A DNA stretch of 64,000 nt from Isoperla grammatica. Taxonomy: Eukaryota; Arthropoda; Insecta; Plecoptera; Perlodidae. The notes under the pieces were generated by a model. It saw nothing but the letters and a program-made list of their open reading frames with translations, was not told where the DNA came from and ran no database searches. The DNA lies in assembly GCA_945910005.1 (NCBI GenBank), contig CAMDTW010000523.1, forward strand, positions 372,001-436,000. The letters run 5' to 3'. A program made the translations under genes and the position numbers. Below are positions 1 to 12,199 of this stretch, piece after piece (within the stretch, counting starts at the first letter, position 1; every line of letters begins with the position of its first letter).

Positions 1-2340
1 TATATGCTGGGTCTTATATGCTGAGTCTTATATGCAGGGTCTTATATGCACGGTCTTATATGCTAAGTCTTATATGCTTAGTCTTATATGCTGGGTCTTG
101 AATGCTGAGTCTTATATGCTGGGTCTTATATGCAGGTTCTTATATGCTGAGTCTTATATGCTGAGTCTTATATGCTGAGTCTTATATGCTGAGTCTTATA
201 TTCTGGGTCTTATATGCTGGGTCTTATATGCTGGGTCTTATATGCTGGGTCTTATATGCTGGGTCTTATATGCTGGGTCTTATATGCTGGGTCTTAAATG
301 CTGAGTCTTATATGCTGGGTCTTATATGCTAAGTCATATATGCTGAGTCTTATATGCTGGGTCTTATAATTGGGTCTTATATGCTGGGTCTTATATGCAG
401 GGTCTTATATGCTGAGTCTTATATGCTGGGTCTTATATGCTGGGTCTTATATGCTGGGTCTTATATGCAGGGTCTTATATGCTTAGTCTTATATGCTGAG
501 TCTTATATGCTGGGTCTTATATGCTGGGATTTATATGCTGGGTCTTATATGCAGGGTCTTATATGTTGAGTCTTATATGCTGGGTCTAATGTGCTGGGTC
601 TTATATGCTGGGTCTTATATGCTGGGTCTTATATGCTGAGTCTTATATGCTGAGTCTTATATGTTGGGTCTTATATGCTGAGTCTTATATGCTAAGTCTT
701 ATATGCTGGGTCTTATATGCTGAGTCTTATAAGCAGGTTCTTATATGCTGAGTTTAAAATGCAGGTTCTTATATGCAGGTTCTTATATGCAGGTTCTTAT
801 ATGCTGAGTCTTATATGCAGGTTCTTATATGCTGGGTCTTATATGCTGAGTCCTTAATGCTGGGTCTTATATGCTGAGTCTTATATGCAGGTTCTTATAT
901 GATGAGTCTTATATGCTGAGTCTTATATGCTGAGTCTTACATGCTGGGTCTTATATGCTGGGTCTTATATGCCGGGTCTTATATGCTGGGTCTTGTATGC
1001 TGAGTCTTATATGCTGAGTCTTATATGCTGAGTCTTATATGCTGAGTCTTATATGCTGAGTCTTATATGCTGAGTCTTATATGCTGAGTCTTATTTGCTG
1101 AGTCTTATATGCTGGGTTATATGCTGAGTCTTATATGCTGGGTTATATGCTGGGTCTTATATGCAGGTTCTTATATGCAGAGTCTTATATGCTGAGTCTT
1201 ATATGCTGAGTCTTATATGCTGAGTCTTATATGCTGGGTCTTATATGCTGGGTCTTATATGCTGGGTCTTATATGCTGGGTCTTATATGCTGAGTCTTAT
1301 ATGCAGGGTCTTATATGCAGGGTCTTGTATGCTGAGTCTCATATGCTAAGTTTTATATGCTGGGTCTTACATGCTGGGTCTTATATGCTGGCCCTTATAT
1401 GAAGGTTCTTATATGCTGAGTCTTATATGCTGAGTCTTATGTGCTGGGTCTTATATGCTGAGTCTTATATGCTGGGTCTTATATGCTGAGTCTTATATGC
1501 TTGGTCTTATATGCTGGGTCTTATATGCTGAGTCTTATATGCAGGGTCTTATATGCAGGGTCTTATATGCTGAGTCTTATATGCTAAGTCTTTAATGCTG
1601 GGTCTTTTATGCTGAATCTAATATGCTGGGTCTAATATGCTGGGTCTTATATGCTGAGTCTTATATAAAGGGTCTTATATGCAGGGTCTTATATGCTGAG
1701 TCTTATATGCTGGGTCTTATATGCTGGTTCTTATATGCTGGGTCTTATATGCTGGGTCTTATATGCTGGGTCTTATATGCAGGGTCTGATATGCTGAGTC
1801 TTATTTGCTGAGTCTTATATGCTGGGTCTTATATGCTGGGTCTTATATGCAGGGTCTTATATGCTGAGTCTTATATGATGGGTCTTATATGCTGGGTCTT
1901 ATATGCTGGGTCTTATATGCGGGTTTTTATATGCTGAGTCTTATATGCTGGGTCTTATATGCTGGGTCTTATATGCAGGGTCTTATATGCTGAGTCTTAT
2001 ATGCTGAGTCTTATATGCTGGGTCTTATATGCTGGGTCTTATATGCTGGGTCTTATATGCAGGGTCTTAAATGCTCAGTCTTATATGCTGGGTCTAATAT
2101 GCTGGGTGTTATATGCTGGGTCTTATATGCTGGGTCTTTTATGCTGGGTCTTATATGCTGAGTCTTATATGCTGAGTCTTATATGCTGGGTCTTATATGC
2201 TGAGTCTTATATGCTGGTTTTTATATGCTGGGTCTTATATGCTGAGTCTTATATGCAGGTTCTTATATGCTGAGTCTTAAATGCAGGTTCTTATATGCAG
2301 GTTCTTATATGCAGGTTCTTATATGCTGAGTCTTATATGC
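1..2340 (+). repeat. Omega block, copy 1 (left-truncated by the window or by its own boundary)
   Basis: This block matches 32,884-35,223 at a constant offset of 32,883 bp, and its first part matches 62,432 onward. Diagnostic monomers are a 13-mer at 359-371 (TATAATT before GGG), two 12-mers GGGTTATATGCT at 1,114-1,125 and 1,140-1,151, TCCTTAATG near 850, TATAAGCAGG near 730, a CTGGCCC monomer near 1,390, and a run of eight or so consecutive CTGAG monomers near 1,005-1,100. Differences from copy 2 that I noticed are base 369 (A here, T at 33,252) and base 1,279 (G here, A at 34,162). Similarity stops at 2,340, where copy 1 continues with CAGGT and copy 2 with CTGAG. Confidence 0.92.
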
Positions 2341-3190
2341 AGGTTCTTAAATGCTGGGTCTTATATGCTGAGTCTCATATGCTGGGTCTTATATGCTGAG
2401 TCTTATATGCAGGTTCATATATGCTGAGTCTTATATGCTGAGTCTTATATGCTGAGTCTTATATGCTGAGTCTTATATTCTGGGTCTTATATGCTGGGTC
2501 TTATATGCTGGGTCTTATATGCTGGGTCTTATATGCTGGGTCTTATATGCTGGGTCTTATATGCTGGGTCTTAAATGCTGAGTCTTATATGCTGGGTCTT
2601 ATATGCTGAGTCTTATATGCTGAGTCTTATATGCTGGGTCTTATATGCTGGGTCTTATATGCTGGGTCTTATATGCTGAGTCTTATATGCTGGGTCTTAT
2701 ATGCTGGGTCTTATATGCTGGGTCTTATATGCTGAGTCTTATATGCTGAGTCTTATATGCTGGGTCTTATATGCTGGGTCTTTTATGCAGGGTCTTATAT
2801 GCTGAGTCTTATATGCTGGGTCTTATATGCTGGGTCTTATATGATGGGTCTTATATGCGGGTTCTTATATGCTGAGTCTTATATGCTGGGTCTTATATGC
2901 TGGGTCTTATATGCAGTGTCTTATATGCTGAGTCTTATATGCTGAGTCTTATATGCTGGGTCTTATATGCTGGGTCTTATATGCTGGGTCTTATATGCAG
3001 GGTCTTAAATGCTCAGTCTTATATGCTGGGTCTAATATGCTGGGTCTAATATGCTGGGTCTTATATGCTGGGTCTTATATGCTGGGTCTTATATGCTGAG
3101 TCTTATATGCTGAGTCTTATATGCTGGGTCTTATATGCTGAGTCTTATATGCTGGTTTTTATATGCTGGGTCTTATATGCTGAGTCTTAT
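2341..3190 (+). repeat. Transitional satellite between omega copy 1 and the first rearranged HOR
   Basis: This stretch holds only 14-bp monomers. It carries part of the HOR marker order (GCGGGTTC near 2,857, TCTTAAATGCTCAG near 3,005, GGTTTTTATATG near 3,153) and, at 2,470-2,600, a TATATTCTGGG followed by a run of CTGGG monomers ending in TCTTAAATG, resembling 190-320. It therefore looks like an HOR fragment joined to omega. I did not find a long constant-offset match to the rest of the window for the whole of it. Confidence 0.7.
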
Positions 3191-3839
3191 ATGCAGGTTC
3201 TTATATGCTGAGTCTTAAATGCAGGTTCTTATATGCATGTTCTTATATGCAGGTTCTTATATGCTGAGTCTTATATGCAGGTTCTTAAATGCTGGGTCTT
3301 ATATGCTGAGTCTTATATGCTGGGTCTTTTATGCTGAGTCTTATATGCAGGTTCTTATATGATGAGTCTTATATTATGAGTCTCATATGCTGACTCTTAT
3401 ATGCTGACCCTTACATGCTGGGTCTTATATGCTGGGTCTTATATGCCGGGTCTTATATGCTGGGTCTTAAATGCTGAGTCTAATATGCTGGGTCTAATAT
3501 GCTGGGTCTTATATGCTGAGTCTTATATGCAGGGTCTTATATGCAGGGTCTTATATGCTGAGTCTTATATGCTGGGTCTAATATGCTGGGTCTTATATGC
3601 TGGGTCTTATACGCTAGGTCTTATATGCTGAGTCTTATATGCAGGGTCTTATATGCAGGGTCTTATATGCTAAGTCTTATATGCAGGGTCTTATATGCAG
3701 GGTCTTAAATGCTGATTCTTATATGCTGGGTCTAATATGCTGGGTCTTATATGCTGGGTCTTATATGCTGGGTCTTATATGCTGAGTCTAATATGCAGGT
3801 TCTTATATGCAGGGTCTTATATGCTGAGTCTTATATGCA

Positions 3840-5444
3840 GGGTCTTATATGCTGGGTCTTATATGCTGGGTCTTATATGCTGGGTCTTATATGCTTAGTC
3901 TTATATGCAGGGTCTTATATGCAGGGTCTTATATGCTAAGTCTTATATGCTTAGTCTTATATGCTGGGTCTTATATGCTGAGTCTTATATGCTGGGTCTT
4001 ATATGCAGGTTCTTATATGCTGAGTCTTATATGCTGAGTCTTATATGCTGAGTCTTATATGCTGAGTCTTATATTCTGGGTCTTATATGCTGGGTCTTAT
4101 ATGCTGGGTCTTATTTGCTGGGTCTTATATGCTGGGTCTTATATGCTGGGTCTTAAATGCTGAGTCTTATATGCTGGGTCTTATATGCTGAGTCTTATAT
4201 GCTGAGTCTTATATGCTGGGTCTTATATGCTGGGTCTTATATGCTGGGTCTTATATGCTGAGTCTTATATGCTGGGTCTTATTTGCTGGGTCTTATATGC
4301 TGGGTCTAATATGCTGGGTCATATATGCTGAGTCTTATATGCTGGGTATTATATGCTGGGTCTTATATGCTGAGTCTTATATGCTGGGTCTTATATGCTG
4401 GGTCTTATACGCTAGGTCTTATATGCTGGGTCTTATATGCTGAGTCTTATATGCTGGGTCTGATATGCTAAGTCTCATATGCTGAGTCTTATATGCTGAG
4501 TCTTATATGCTGAGTCTTATACGCTGAGTCTTATATGCAGGTTCTCATATGCTGAGTCTTATAACCTGAGTCTTATATGCTGAGTCTTATATGCAGGTTC
4601 TTATATGCTGGGTCTTATATGCTGAGTCTTATATGCTTGGTCTTATATGCTGTGTCTTATATGCAGGTTCTTATATGCTGAGTCTTATATGCTGAGTCTG
4701 GTATGCTGAGTCTTATATGCAGGTTCTTATATGCTGGGTCTTATATGCTAAATCTTATATGCTGGGTCTTATATGCTGGGTCTTATATGCTGGGTCTTAT
4801 ATGCTGGGTCTTATATGCAGGGTCTTAAATGCTCAGTCTTATATGCTGTGTCTAATTTGCTGGGTCTTATATGCTGGGTCTTATATGCTGGGTCTTATAT
4901 GCTGGGTCTTATATGCTGAGTCTTATATGCTGAGTCTTATATGCTGGGTCTTATATGCTGAGTCTTATATGCTGGTTTTTATATGCTGGGTCTTATATGC
5001 TGAGTCTTATATGCAGGTTCTTATATGCTGAGTCTAAAATGCAGGTTCTTTTATGCAGGTTCTTATATGCAGGTTCTTATATGCTGAGTCTTATATGCAG
5101 GTTCTTAAATGCTGGGTCTTATATGCTGAGTCTTATATGCTGGGTCTTATATGCTGAGTCTTATATGCAGGTTCTTATATGATGAGTCTTATATGATGAG
5201 TCTCATATGCTGACTCTTATATGCTGACCCTTACATGCTGGGTCTTATATGCTGGGTCTTATATGCCGGGTCTTATATGCTGGGTCTTAAATGCTGAGTC
5301 TTATATGCTTGGTCTTATATGCTGAATCTAATATGCTGGGTCTAATATGCTGGGTCTTTAATGCTGAGTCTTATATGCAGGGTCTTATATGCAGGGTCTT
5401 ATATGCTGAGTCTTATATGCTGGGTCTAATATGCTGGGTCTTAT
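3840..5444 (+). repeat. 1.6-kb segment, copy A (offset 3,192 to copy B)
   Basis: The segment recurs at 7,032-8,636 with a constant offset of 3,192 bp (228 monomers). Shared markers are the CTTAG/CTAAG cluster, TATTCTGGG, TATTTGCTGGG, GGTATTATATG, TATAACCTGAG, TCTGGTATG, CTAAATC, the TCTAATTTG monomer, paired ATGATGAG monomers and CTGACCC. Differences I saw include TCTGATATGCTAAG here versus TCTTATATGCTAAG in copy B and TCTAATATG near 4,300 versus TCTAAAATG near 7,497. Confidence 0.85.
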
Positions 5445-6368
5445 ATGCTGGGTCTTATACGCTGGGTCTTATATGCTGAGTCTTATATGCAGGGTCTTAT
5501 ATGCAGGGTCTTATATGCTGAGTCTTATATGCAGGGTCTTATATGCAGGGTCTTATATGCTGAGTCTTATATGCTGGGTCTAATATGCTGGGTCTTATAT
5601 GCTGGGTCTTATATGCTGGGTCTTATATGCTGAGTCTTATTTGCAGGGTCTTATATGCAGGGTCTTATATGCTGAGTCTTATATGCAGGGTCTTATATGC
5701 TGGGTCTTATATGCTGGGTCTTATATGCTGGGTCTTATATGCTGAGTCTTATATGCAGGGTCTTATATGCAGGGTCTTATATGCTGAGTCTTATATGCTT
5801 AGTCTTATATGCTGGGTCTTATATGCTGAGTCTTATATGCTGGGTCTTATATGCAGGTTCTTATATGCTGAGTCTTATATGCTGAGTCTTATATGCTGAG
5901 TCTTATATGCTGAGTCTTATATGCTGGGTCTTATATGCTGGGTCTTATATGCTGGGTCTTATTTGCTGGGTCTTATATGCTGGGTCTTAAATGCTGAGTC
6001 TTATATGCTGGGTCTTATATGCTAAGTCTTATATGCTGAGTCTTATATGCTGGGTCTTATATGCTGGGTCTTATATGCTGGGTCTTATATGCTGAGTCTA
6101 ATATGCTGGGTCTTATATGCTGGGTCTTATATGCTGAGTCTTATATGCTGGGTCTTATATGCTGGGTCTTATACGCTAGGTCTTATATGCTGGGTCTTAT
6201 ATGCTGAGTCTTATACGCTGGGTCTTATATGCTTAGTCTCATATGCTGAGTCTTATATGCTGAGTCTTATATTCTGAGTCTTATACGCTGAGTCTTATAT
6301 GCAGGTTCTTATATGCTGAGTCTTATATGCTGAGTCTTATATGCTGAGTCTTATATGCTGGGTCTTAT

Positions 6369-9300
6369 ATGCTGGGTCTTATATGCAGGGTCTTATATGT
6401 TGAGTCTTATATGCTGGGTCTAATATGCTGGGTCTTATATGCTGGGTCTTATATGCTGGGTCTAATATGCTGGGTCTTATATGCTGGGTCTTACATGCTG
6501 AGTCTTTTATGCAGGTTCTTATATGCTGAGTCTTATATGCTGAGTCTTATTTGCTGGGTCTTATATGCAGGTTCTTATACGCTGAGTCTTATATGCTGAG
6601 TCTTATATGCTGGTTCTTATATGCAGGTTCTTATATGCTGAGTCTTATATGCTGGGTCTTATATGCTGGGTCTTATATGCTGGGTCTTATATGCTGGGTC
6701 TTATATACTGAGTCTTATATGCTGAGTCTTATATGCAGGGTCTTATATGCAGGGTCTTATATGCTGAGTCTTATATGCAGGGTCTTATATGCAGGGTCTT
6801 TAATGCTGAGTCTTATATGCTGGGTCTAATATGCTGGGTCTTATATGCTGGGTCTTATATGCTGAGTCTTATATGCTGGGTCTTATATGCTGAGTCTTAT
6901 ATGCTGAGTCCTATATGCTGAGTCTTATATGCTGAGTCTTATATGCTGGGTCTAATATGCTGGGTCTTATATGCTGGGTCTAATATGCTGGGTCTTATAT
7001 GCTGAGTCTTATATGCAGGGTTCTATATGCGGGGTCTTATATGCTGGGTCTTATATGCTGGGTCTTATATGCTGGGTCTTATATGCTTAGTCTTATATGC
7101 AGGGTCTTATATGCAGGGTCTTATATGCTAAGTCTTATATGCTTAGTCTTATATGCTGGGTCTTATATGCTGAGTCTTATATGCTGGGTCTTATATGCAG
7201 GTTCTTATATGCTGAGTCTTATATGCTGAGTCTTATATGCTGAGTCTTATATGCTGAGTCTTATATTCTGGGTCTTATATGCTGGGTCTTATATGCTGGG
7301 TCTTATTTGCTGGGTCTTATATGCTGGGTCTTATATGCTGGGTCTTAAATGCTGAGTCTTATATGCTGGGTCTTATATGCTGAGTCTTATATGCTGAGTC
7401 TTATATGCTGGGTCTTATATGCTGGGTCTTATATGCTGGGTCTTATATGCTGAGTCTTATATGCTGGGTCTTATTTGCTGGGTCTTATATGCTGGGTCTA
7501 AAATGCTGGGTCATATATGCTGAGTCTTATATGCTGGGTATTATATGCTGGGTCTTATATGCTGAGTCTTATATGCTGGGTCTTATATGCTGGGTCTTAT
7601 ACGCTAGGTCTTATATGCTGGGTCTTATATGCTGAGTCTTATATGCTGGGTCTTATATGCTAAGTCTCATATGCTGAGTCTTATATGCTGAGTCTTATAT
7701 GCTGAGTCTTATACGCTGAGTCTTATATGCAGGTTCTCATATGCTGAGTCTTATAACCTGAGTCTTATATGCTGAGTCTTATATGCAGGTTCTTATATGC
7801 TGGGTCTTATATGCTGAGTCTTATATGCTTGGTCTTATATGCTGTGTCTTATATGCAGGTTCTTATATGCTGAGTCTTATATGCTGAGTCTGGTATGCTG
7901 AGTCTTATATGCAGGTTCTTATATGCTGGGTCTTATATGCTAAATCTTATATGCTGGGTCTTATATGCTGGGTCTTATATGCTGGGTCTTATATGCTGGG
8001 TCTTATATGCAGGGTCTTAAATGCTCAGTCTTATATGCTGTGTCTAATTTGCTGGGTCTTATATGCTGGGTCTTATATGCTGGGTCTAATATGCTGGGTC
8101 TTATATGCTGAGTCTTATATGCTGAGTCTTATATGCTGGGTCTTATATGCTGAGTCTTATATGCTGGTTTTTATATGCTGGGTCTTATATGCTGAGTCTT
8201 ATATGCAGGTTCTTATATGCTAAGTCTAAAATGCAGGTTCTTTTATGCAGGTTCTTATATGCAGGTTCTTATATGCTGAGTCTTATATGCAGGTTCTTAA
8301 ATGCTGGGTCTTATATGCTGAGTCTTATATGCTGGGTCTTATATGCTGAGTCTTATATGCAGGTTCTTATATGATGAGTCTTATATGATGAGTCTCATAT
8401 GCTGACTCTTATATGCTGACCCTTACATGCTGGGTCTTATATGCTGGGTCTTATATGCCGGGTCTTATATGCTGGGTCTTAAATGCTGAGTCTTATATGC
8501 TTGGTCTTATATGCTGAATCTAATATGCTGGGTCTAATATGCTGGGTCTTTAATGCTGAGTCTTATATGCAGGGTCTTATATGCAGGGTCTTATATGCTG
8601 AGTCTTATATGCTGGGTCTAATATGCTGGGTCTTATATGCAGGTTCTTATATGCTGAGTCTTAAATGCAGGTTCTTATATGCATGTTCTTATATGCAGGT
8701 TCTTATATGCTGAGTCTTATATGCAGGTTCTTAAATGCTGGGTCTTATATGCTGAGTCTTATATGCTGGGTCTTTTATGCTGAGTCTTATATGCAGGTTC
8801 TTATATGATGAGTCTTATATTATGAGTCTCATATGCTGACTCTTATATGCTGACCCTTACATGCTGGGTCTTATATGCTGGGTCTTATATGCCGGGTCTT
8901 ATATGCTGGGTCTTAAATGCTGAGTCTAATATGCTGGGTCTAATATGCTGGGTCTTATATGCTGAGTCTTATATGCAGGGTCTTATATGCAGGGTCTTAT
9001 ATGCTGAGTCTTATATGCTGGGTCTAATATGCTGGGTCTTATATGCTGGGTCTTATACGCTAGGTCTTATATGCTGAGTCTTATATGCAGGGTCTTATAT
9101 GCAGGGTCTTATATGCTAAGTCTTATATGCAGGGTCTTATATGCAGGGTCTTAAATGCTGATTCTTATATGCTGGGTCTAATATGCTGGGTCTTATATGC
9201 TGGGTCTTATATGCTGGGTCTTATATGCTGAGTCTAATATGCAGGGTCTTATATGCAGGGTCTTATATGCTGAGTCTTATATGCAGGGTCTTATATGCTG

Positions 9301-11842
9301 GGTCTTATATGCTGGGTCTTATATGCTGGGTCTTATATGCTTAGTCTTATATGCAGGGTCTTATATGCAGGGTCTTATATGCTAAGTCTTATATGCTTAG
9401 TCTTATATGCTGGGTCTTATATGCTGAGTCTTATATGCTGGGTCTTATATGCAGGTTCTTATATGCTGAGTCTTATATGCTGAGTCTTATATGCTGAGTC
9501 TTATATGCTGAGTCTTATATTCTGGGTCTTATATGCTGGGTCTTATATGCTGGGTCTTATTTGCTGGGTCTTATATGCTGGGTCTTATATGCTGGGTCTT
9601 AAATGCTGAGTCTTATATGCTGGGTCTTATATGCTGAGTCTTATATGCTGAGTCTTATATGCTGGGTCTTATATGCTGGGTCTTATATGCTGGGTCTTAT
9701 ATGCTGAGTCTTATATGCTGGGTCTTATTTGCTGGGTCTTATATGCTGGGTCTAATATGCTGGGTCATATATGCTGAGTCTTATATGCTGGGTATTATAT
9801 GCTGGGTCTTATATGCTGAGTCTTATATGCTGGGTCTTATATGCTGGGTCTTATACGCTAGGTCTTATATGCTGGGTCTTATATGCTGAGTCTTATATGC
9901 TGGGTCTGATATGCTAAGTCTCATATGCTGAGTCTTATATGCTGAGTCTTATATGCTGAGTCTTATACGCTAAATCTTATATGCAGGTTCTCATATGCTG
10001 AGTCTTATAACCTGAGTCTTATATGCTGAGTCTTATATGCAGGTTCTTATATGCTGGGTCTTATATGCTGAGTCTTATATGCTTGGTCTTATATGCTGTG
10101 TCTTATATGCAGGTTCTTATATGCTGAGTCTTATATGCTGAGTCTGGTATGCTGAGTCTTATATGCAGGTTCTTATATGCTGGGTCTTATATGCTAAATC
10201 TTATATGCTGGGTCTTATATGCTGGGTCTTATATGCTGGGTCTTATATGCTGGGTCTTATATGCAGGGTCTTAAATGCTCAGTCTTATATGCTGTGTCTA
10301 ATTTGCTGGGTCTTATATGCTGGGTCTTATATGCTGGGTCTTATATGCTGGGTCTTATATGCTGAGTCTTATATGCTGAGTCTTATATGCTGGGTCTTAT
10401 ATGCTGAGTCTTATATGCTGGTTTTTATATGCTGGGTCTTATATGCTGAGTCTTATATGCAGGTTCTTATATGCTGAGTCTAAAATGCAGGTTCTTTTAT
10501 GCAGGTTCTTATATGCAGGTTCTTATATGCTGAGTCTTATATGCAGGTTCTTAAATGCTGGGTCTTATATGCTGAGTCTTATATGCTGGGTCTTATATGC
10601 TGAGTCTTATATGCAGGTTCTTATATGATGAGTCTTATATGATGAGTCTCATATGCTGACTCTTATATGCTGACCCTTACATGCTGGGTCTTATATGCTG
10701 GGTCTTATATGCCGGGTCTTATATGCTGGGTCTTAAATGCTGAGTCTTATATGCTTGGTCTTATATGCTGAATCTAATATGCTGGGTCTAATATGCTGGG
10801 TCTTTAATGCTGAGTCTTATATGCAGGGTCTTATATGCAGGGTCTTATATGCTGAGTCTTATATGCTGGGTCTAATATGCTGGGTCTTATATGCTGGGTC
10901 TTATACGCTGGGTCTTATATGCTGAGTCTTATATGCAGGGTCTTATTTGCAGGGTCTTATATGCTGAGTCTTATATGCAGGGTCTTATATGCAGGGTCTT
11001 ATATGCTGAGTCTTATATGCTGGGTCTAATATGCTGGGTCTTATATGCTGGGTCTTATATGCTGGGTCTTATATGCTGAGTCTTTTATGCAGGGTCTTAT
11101 AAACAGGGTCTTATATGCTGAGTCTTATATGCAGGGTCTTATATGCTGGGTCTTATATGCTGGGTCTTATATGCTGGGTCTTATATGCTGAGTCTTACAT
11201 GCAGGGTCTTATATGCAGGGTCTTATATGCTGAGTCTTATATGCTTAGTCTTATATGCTGGGTCTTATATGCTGAGTCTTATATGCTGGGTCTTATATGC
11301 AGGTTCTTATATGCTGAGTCTTTTATGCTGAGTCTTATATGCTGAGTCTTATATGCTGAGTCTTATATGCTGGGTCTTATATGCTGGGTCTTATATGCTG
11401 GGTCTTATATGCTGGGTCTTATATGCTGGGTCTTATATGCTGGGTCTTATATGCTGGGTCTTAAATGCTGAGTCTTATATGCTGGGTCTTATATGCTAAG
11501 TCTTATATGCTGAGTCTTATATGCTGGGTCTTATATGCTGGGTCTTATATGCTGGGTCTTATATGCTGAGTCTTATATGCTGGGTCTTATATGCTGGGTC
11601 TTATATGCTGAGTCTTATATGCTGGGTCTTATATGCTGGGTCTTATACGCTAGGTCTTATATGCTGGGTCTTATATGCTGAGTCTTATACGCTGGGTCTT
11701 ATATGCTAAGTCTCATATGCTGAGTCTTATATGCTGAGTCTTATATTCTGAGTCTTATACGCTGAGTCTTATATGCAGGTTCTTATATGCTGAGTCTTAT
11801 ATGCTGAGTCTTATATGCTGAGTCTTATATGCTGGGTCTTAT
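6369..11842 (+). repeat. HOR interval 1 (c type, rearranged, 5,474 bp)
   Basis: I use the monomer TATATGTTGAG (here near 6,396) preceded by CTGGG-CAGGG as the HOR anchor; the start given is the ATG 28 bp upstream. This interval starts like a b-type HOR (CTGGG TCTAATATG after the anchor, TATATACTGAG near 6,705) but then carries CTGAG and CAGGG pairs and TCCTATATG near 6,910, a combination seen again only at 49,457-49,760. It lacks the 15-bp monomer that marks a- and b-type HORs. Its extra length comes from the segment-scale duplications of 3,191-12,199. Confidence 0.75.
7032..8636 (+). repeat. 1.6-kb segment, copy B
   Basis: It matches copy A at 3,840-5,444 and the corresponding part of 9,286-10,890. 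At its left edge about 182 bp (13 monomers) present before the equivalent point at 3,690-3,840, 9,136-9,286 and 49,760-49,940 are missing, so GCGGGGTC at 7,030 joins directly to CTGGG monomers. The same marker set is found again at 49,938-51,542. Confidence 0.85.
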
Positions 11843-12199
11843 ATGCTGGGTCTTATATGCAGGGTCTTATATGTTGAGTCTTATATGCTGGTTCTAATAT
11901 GCTGGGTCTTATATGCTGGGTCTTATATGCTGGGTCTAATATGCTGGGTCTTATATGCTGGGTCTTACATGCTGAGTCTTTTATGCAGGTTCTTATATGC
12001 TGAGTCTTATATGCTGAGTCTTATTTGCTGGGTCTTATATGCAGGTTCTTATACGCTGAGTCTTATATGCTGAGTCTTATATGCTGGTTCTTATATGCAG
12101 GTTCTTATATGCTGAGTCTTATATGCTGGGTCTTATATGCTGGGTCTTATATGCTGGGTCTTATATGCTGGGTCTTATTTACTGAGTCTTATATGCTGG
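8637..12199 (+). repeat. 5,446-bp tandem unit, partial copy 2
   Basis: This segment repeats 3,191-6,725 and then diverges. At about 12,195 it continues with CTGGG, TCTAATATGCTAAG and CAGGT (a-type HOR), where copy 1 continues with CTGAG and a CAGGG pair. Small changes from copy 1 include TATTTGCAGG at 10,945 and TATAAACAGG near 11,100. Confidence 0.85.

Larger units (their letters stand above)
3191..8636 (+). repeat. 5,446-bp tandem unit, copy 1
   Basis: Bases 3,191 onward match 8,637 onward at offset 5,446 as far as about 5,700, then at offset 5,474 (two extra monomers in the second copy) to about 6,725. Shared rare monomers include GCATGTTC (about 3,235 and 8,681), TATTATGAG (about 3,373 and 8,819), CTGACCCTTACATG (about 3,405 and 8,851), TATTTGCTGGG (about 4,110 and 9,556) and TATAACCTGAG (about 4,560 and 10,006). 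The second copy starts exactly where this unit ends, as expected for tandem duplication by unequal exchange. The right part (7,032-8,636) is itself a repeat of 3,840-5,444. Confidence 0.85.
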
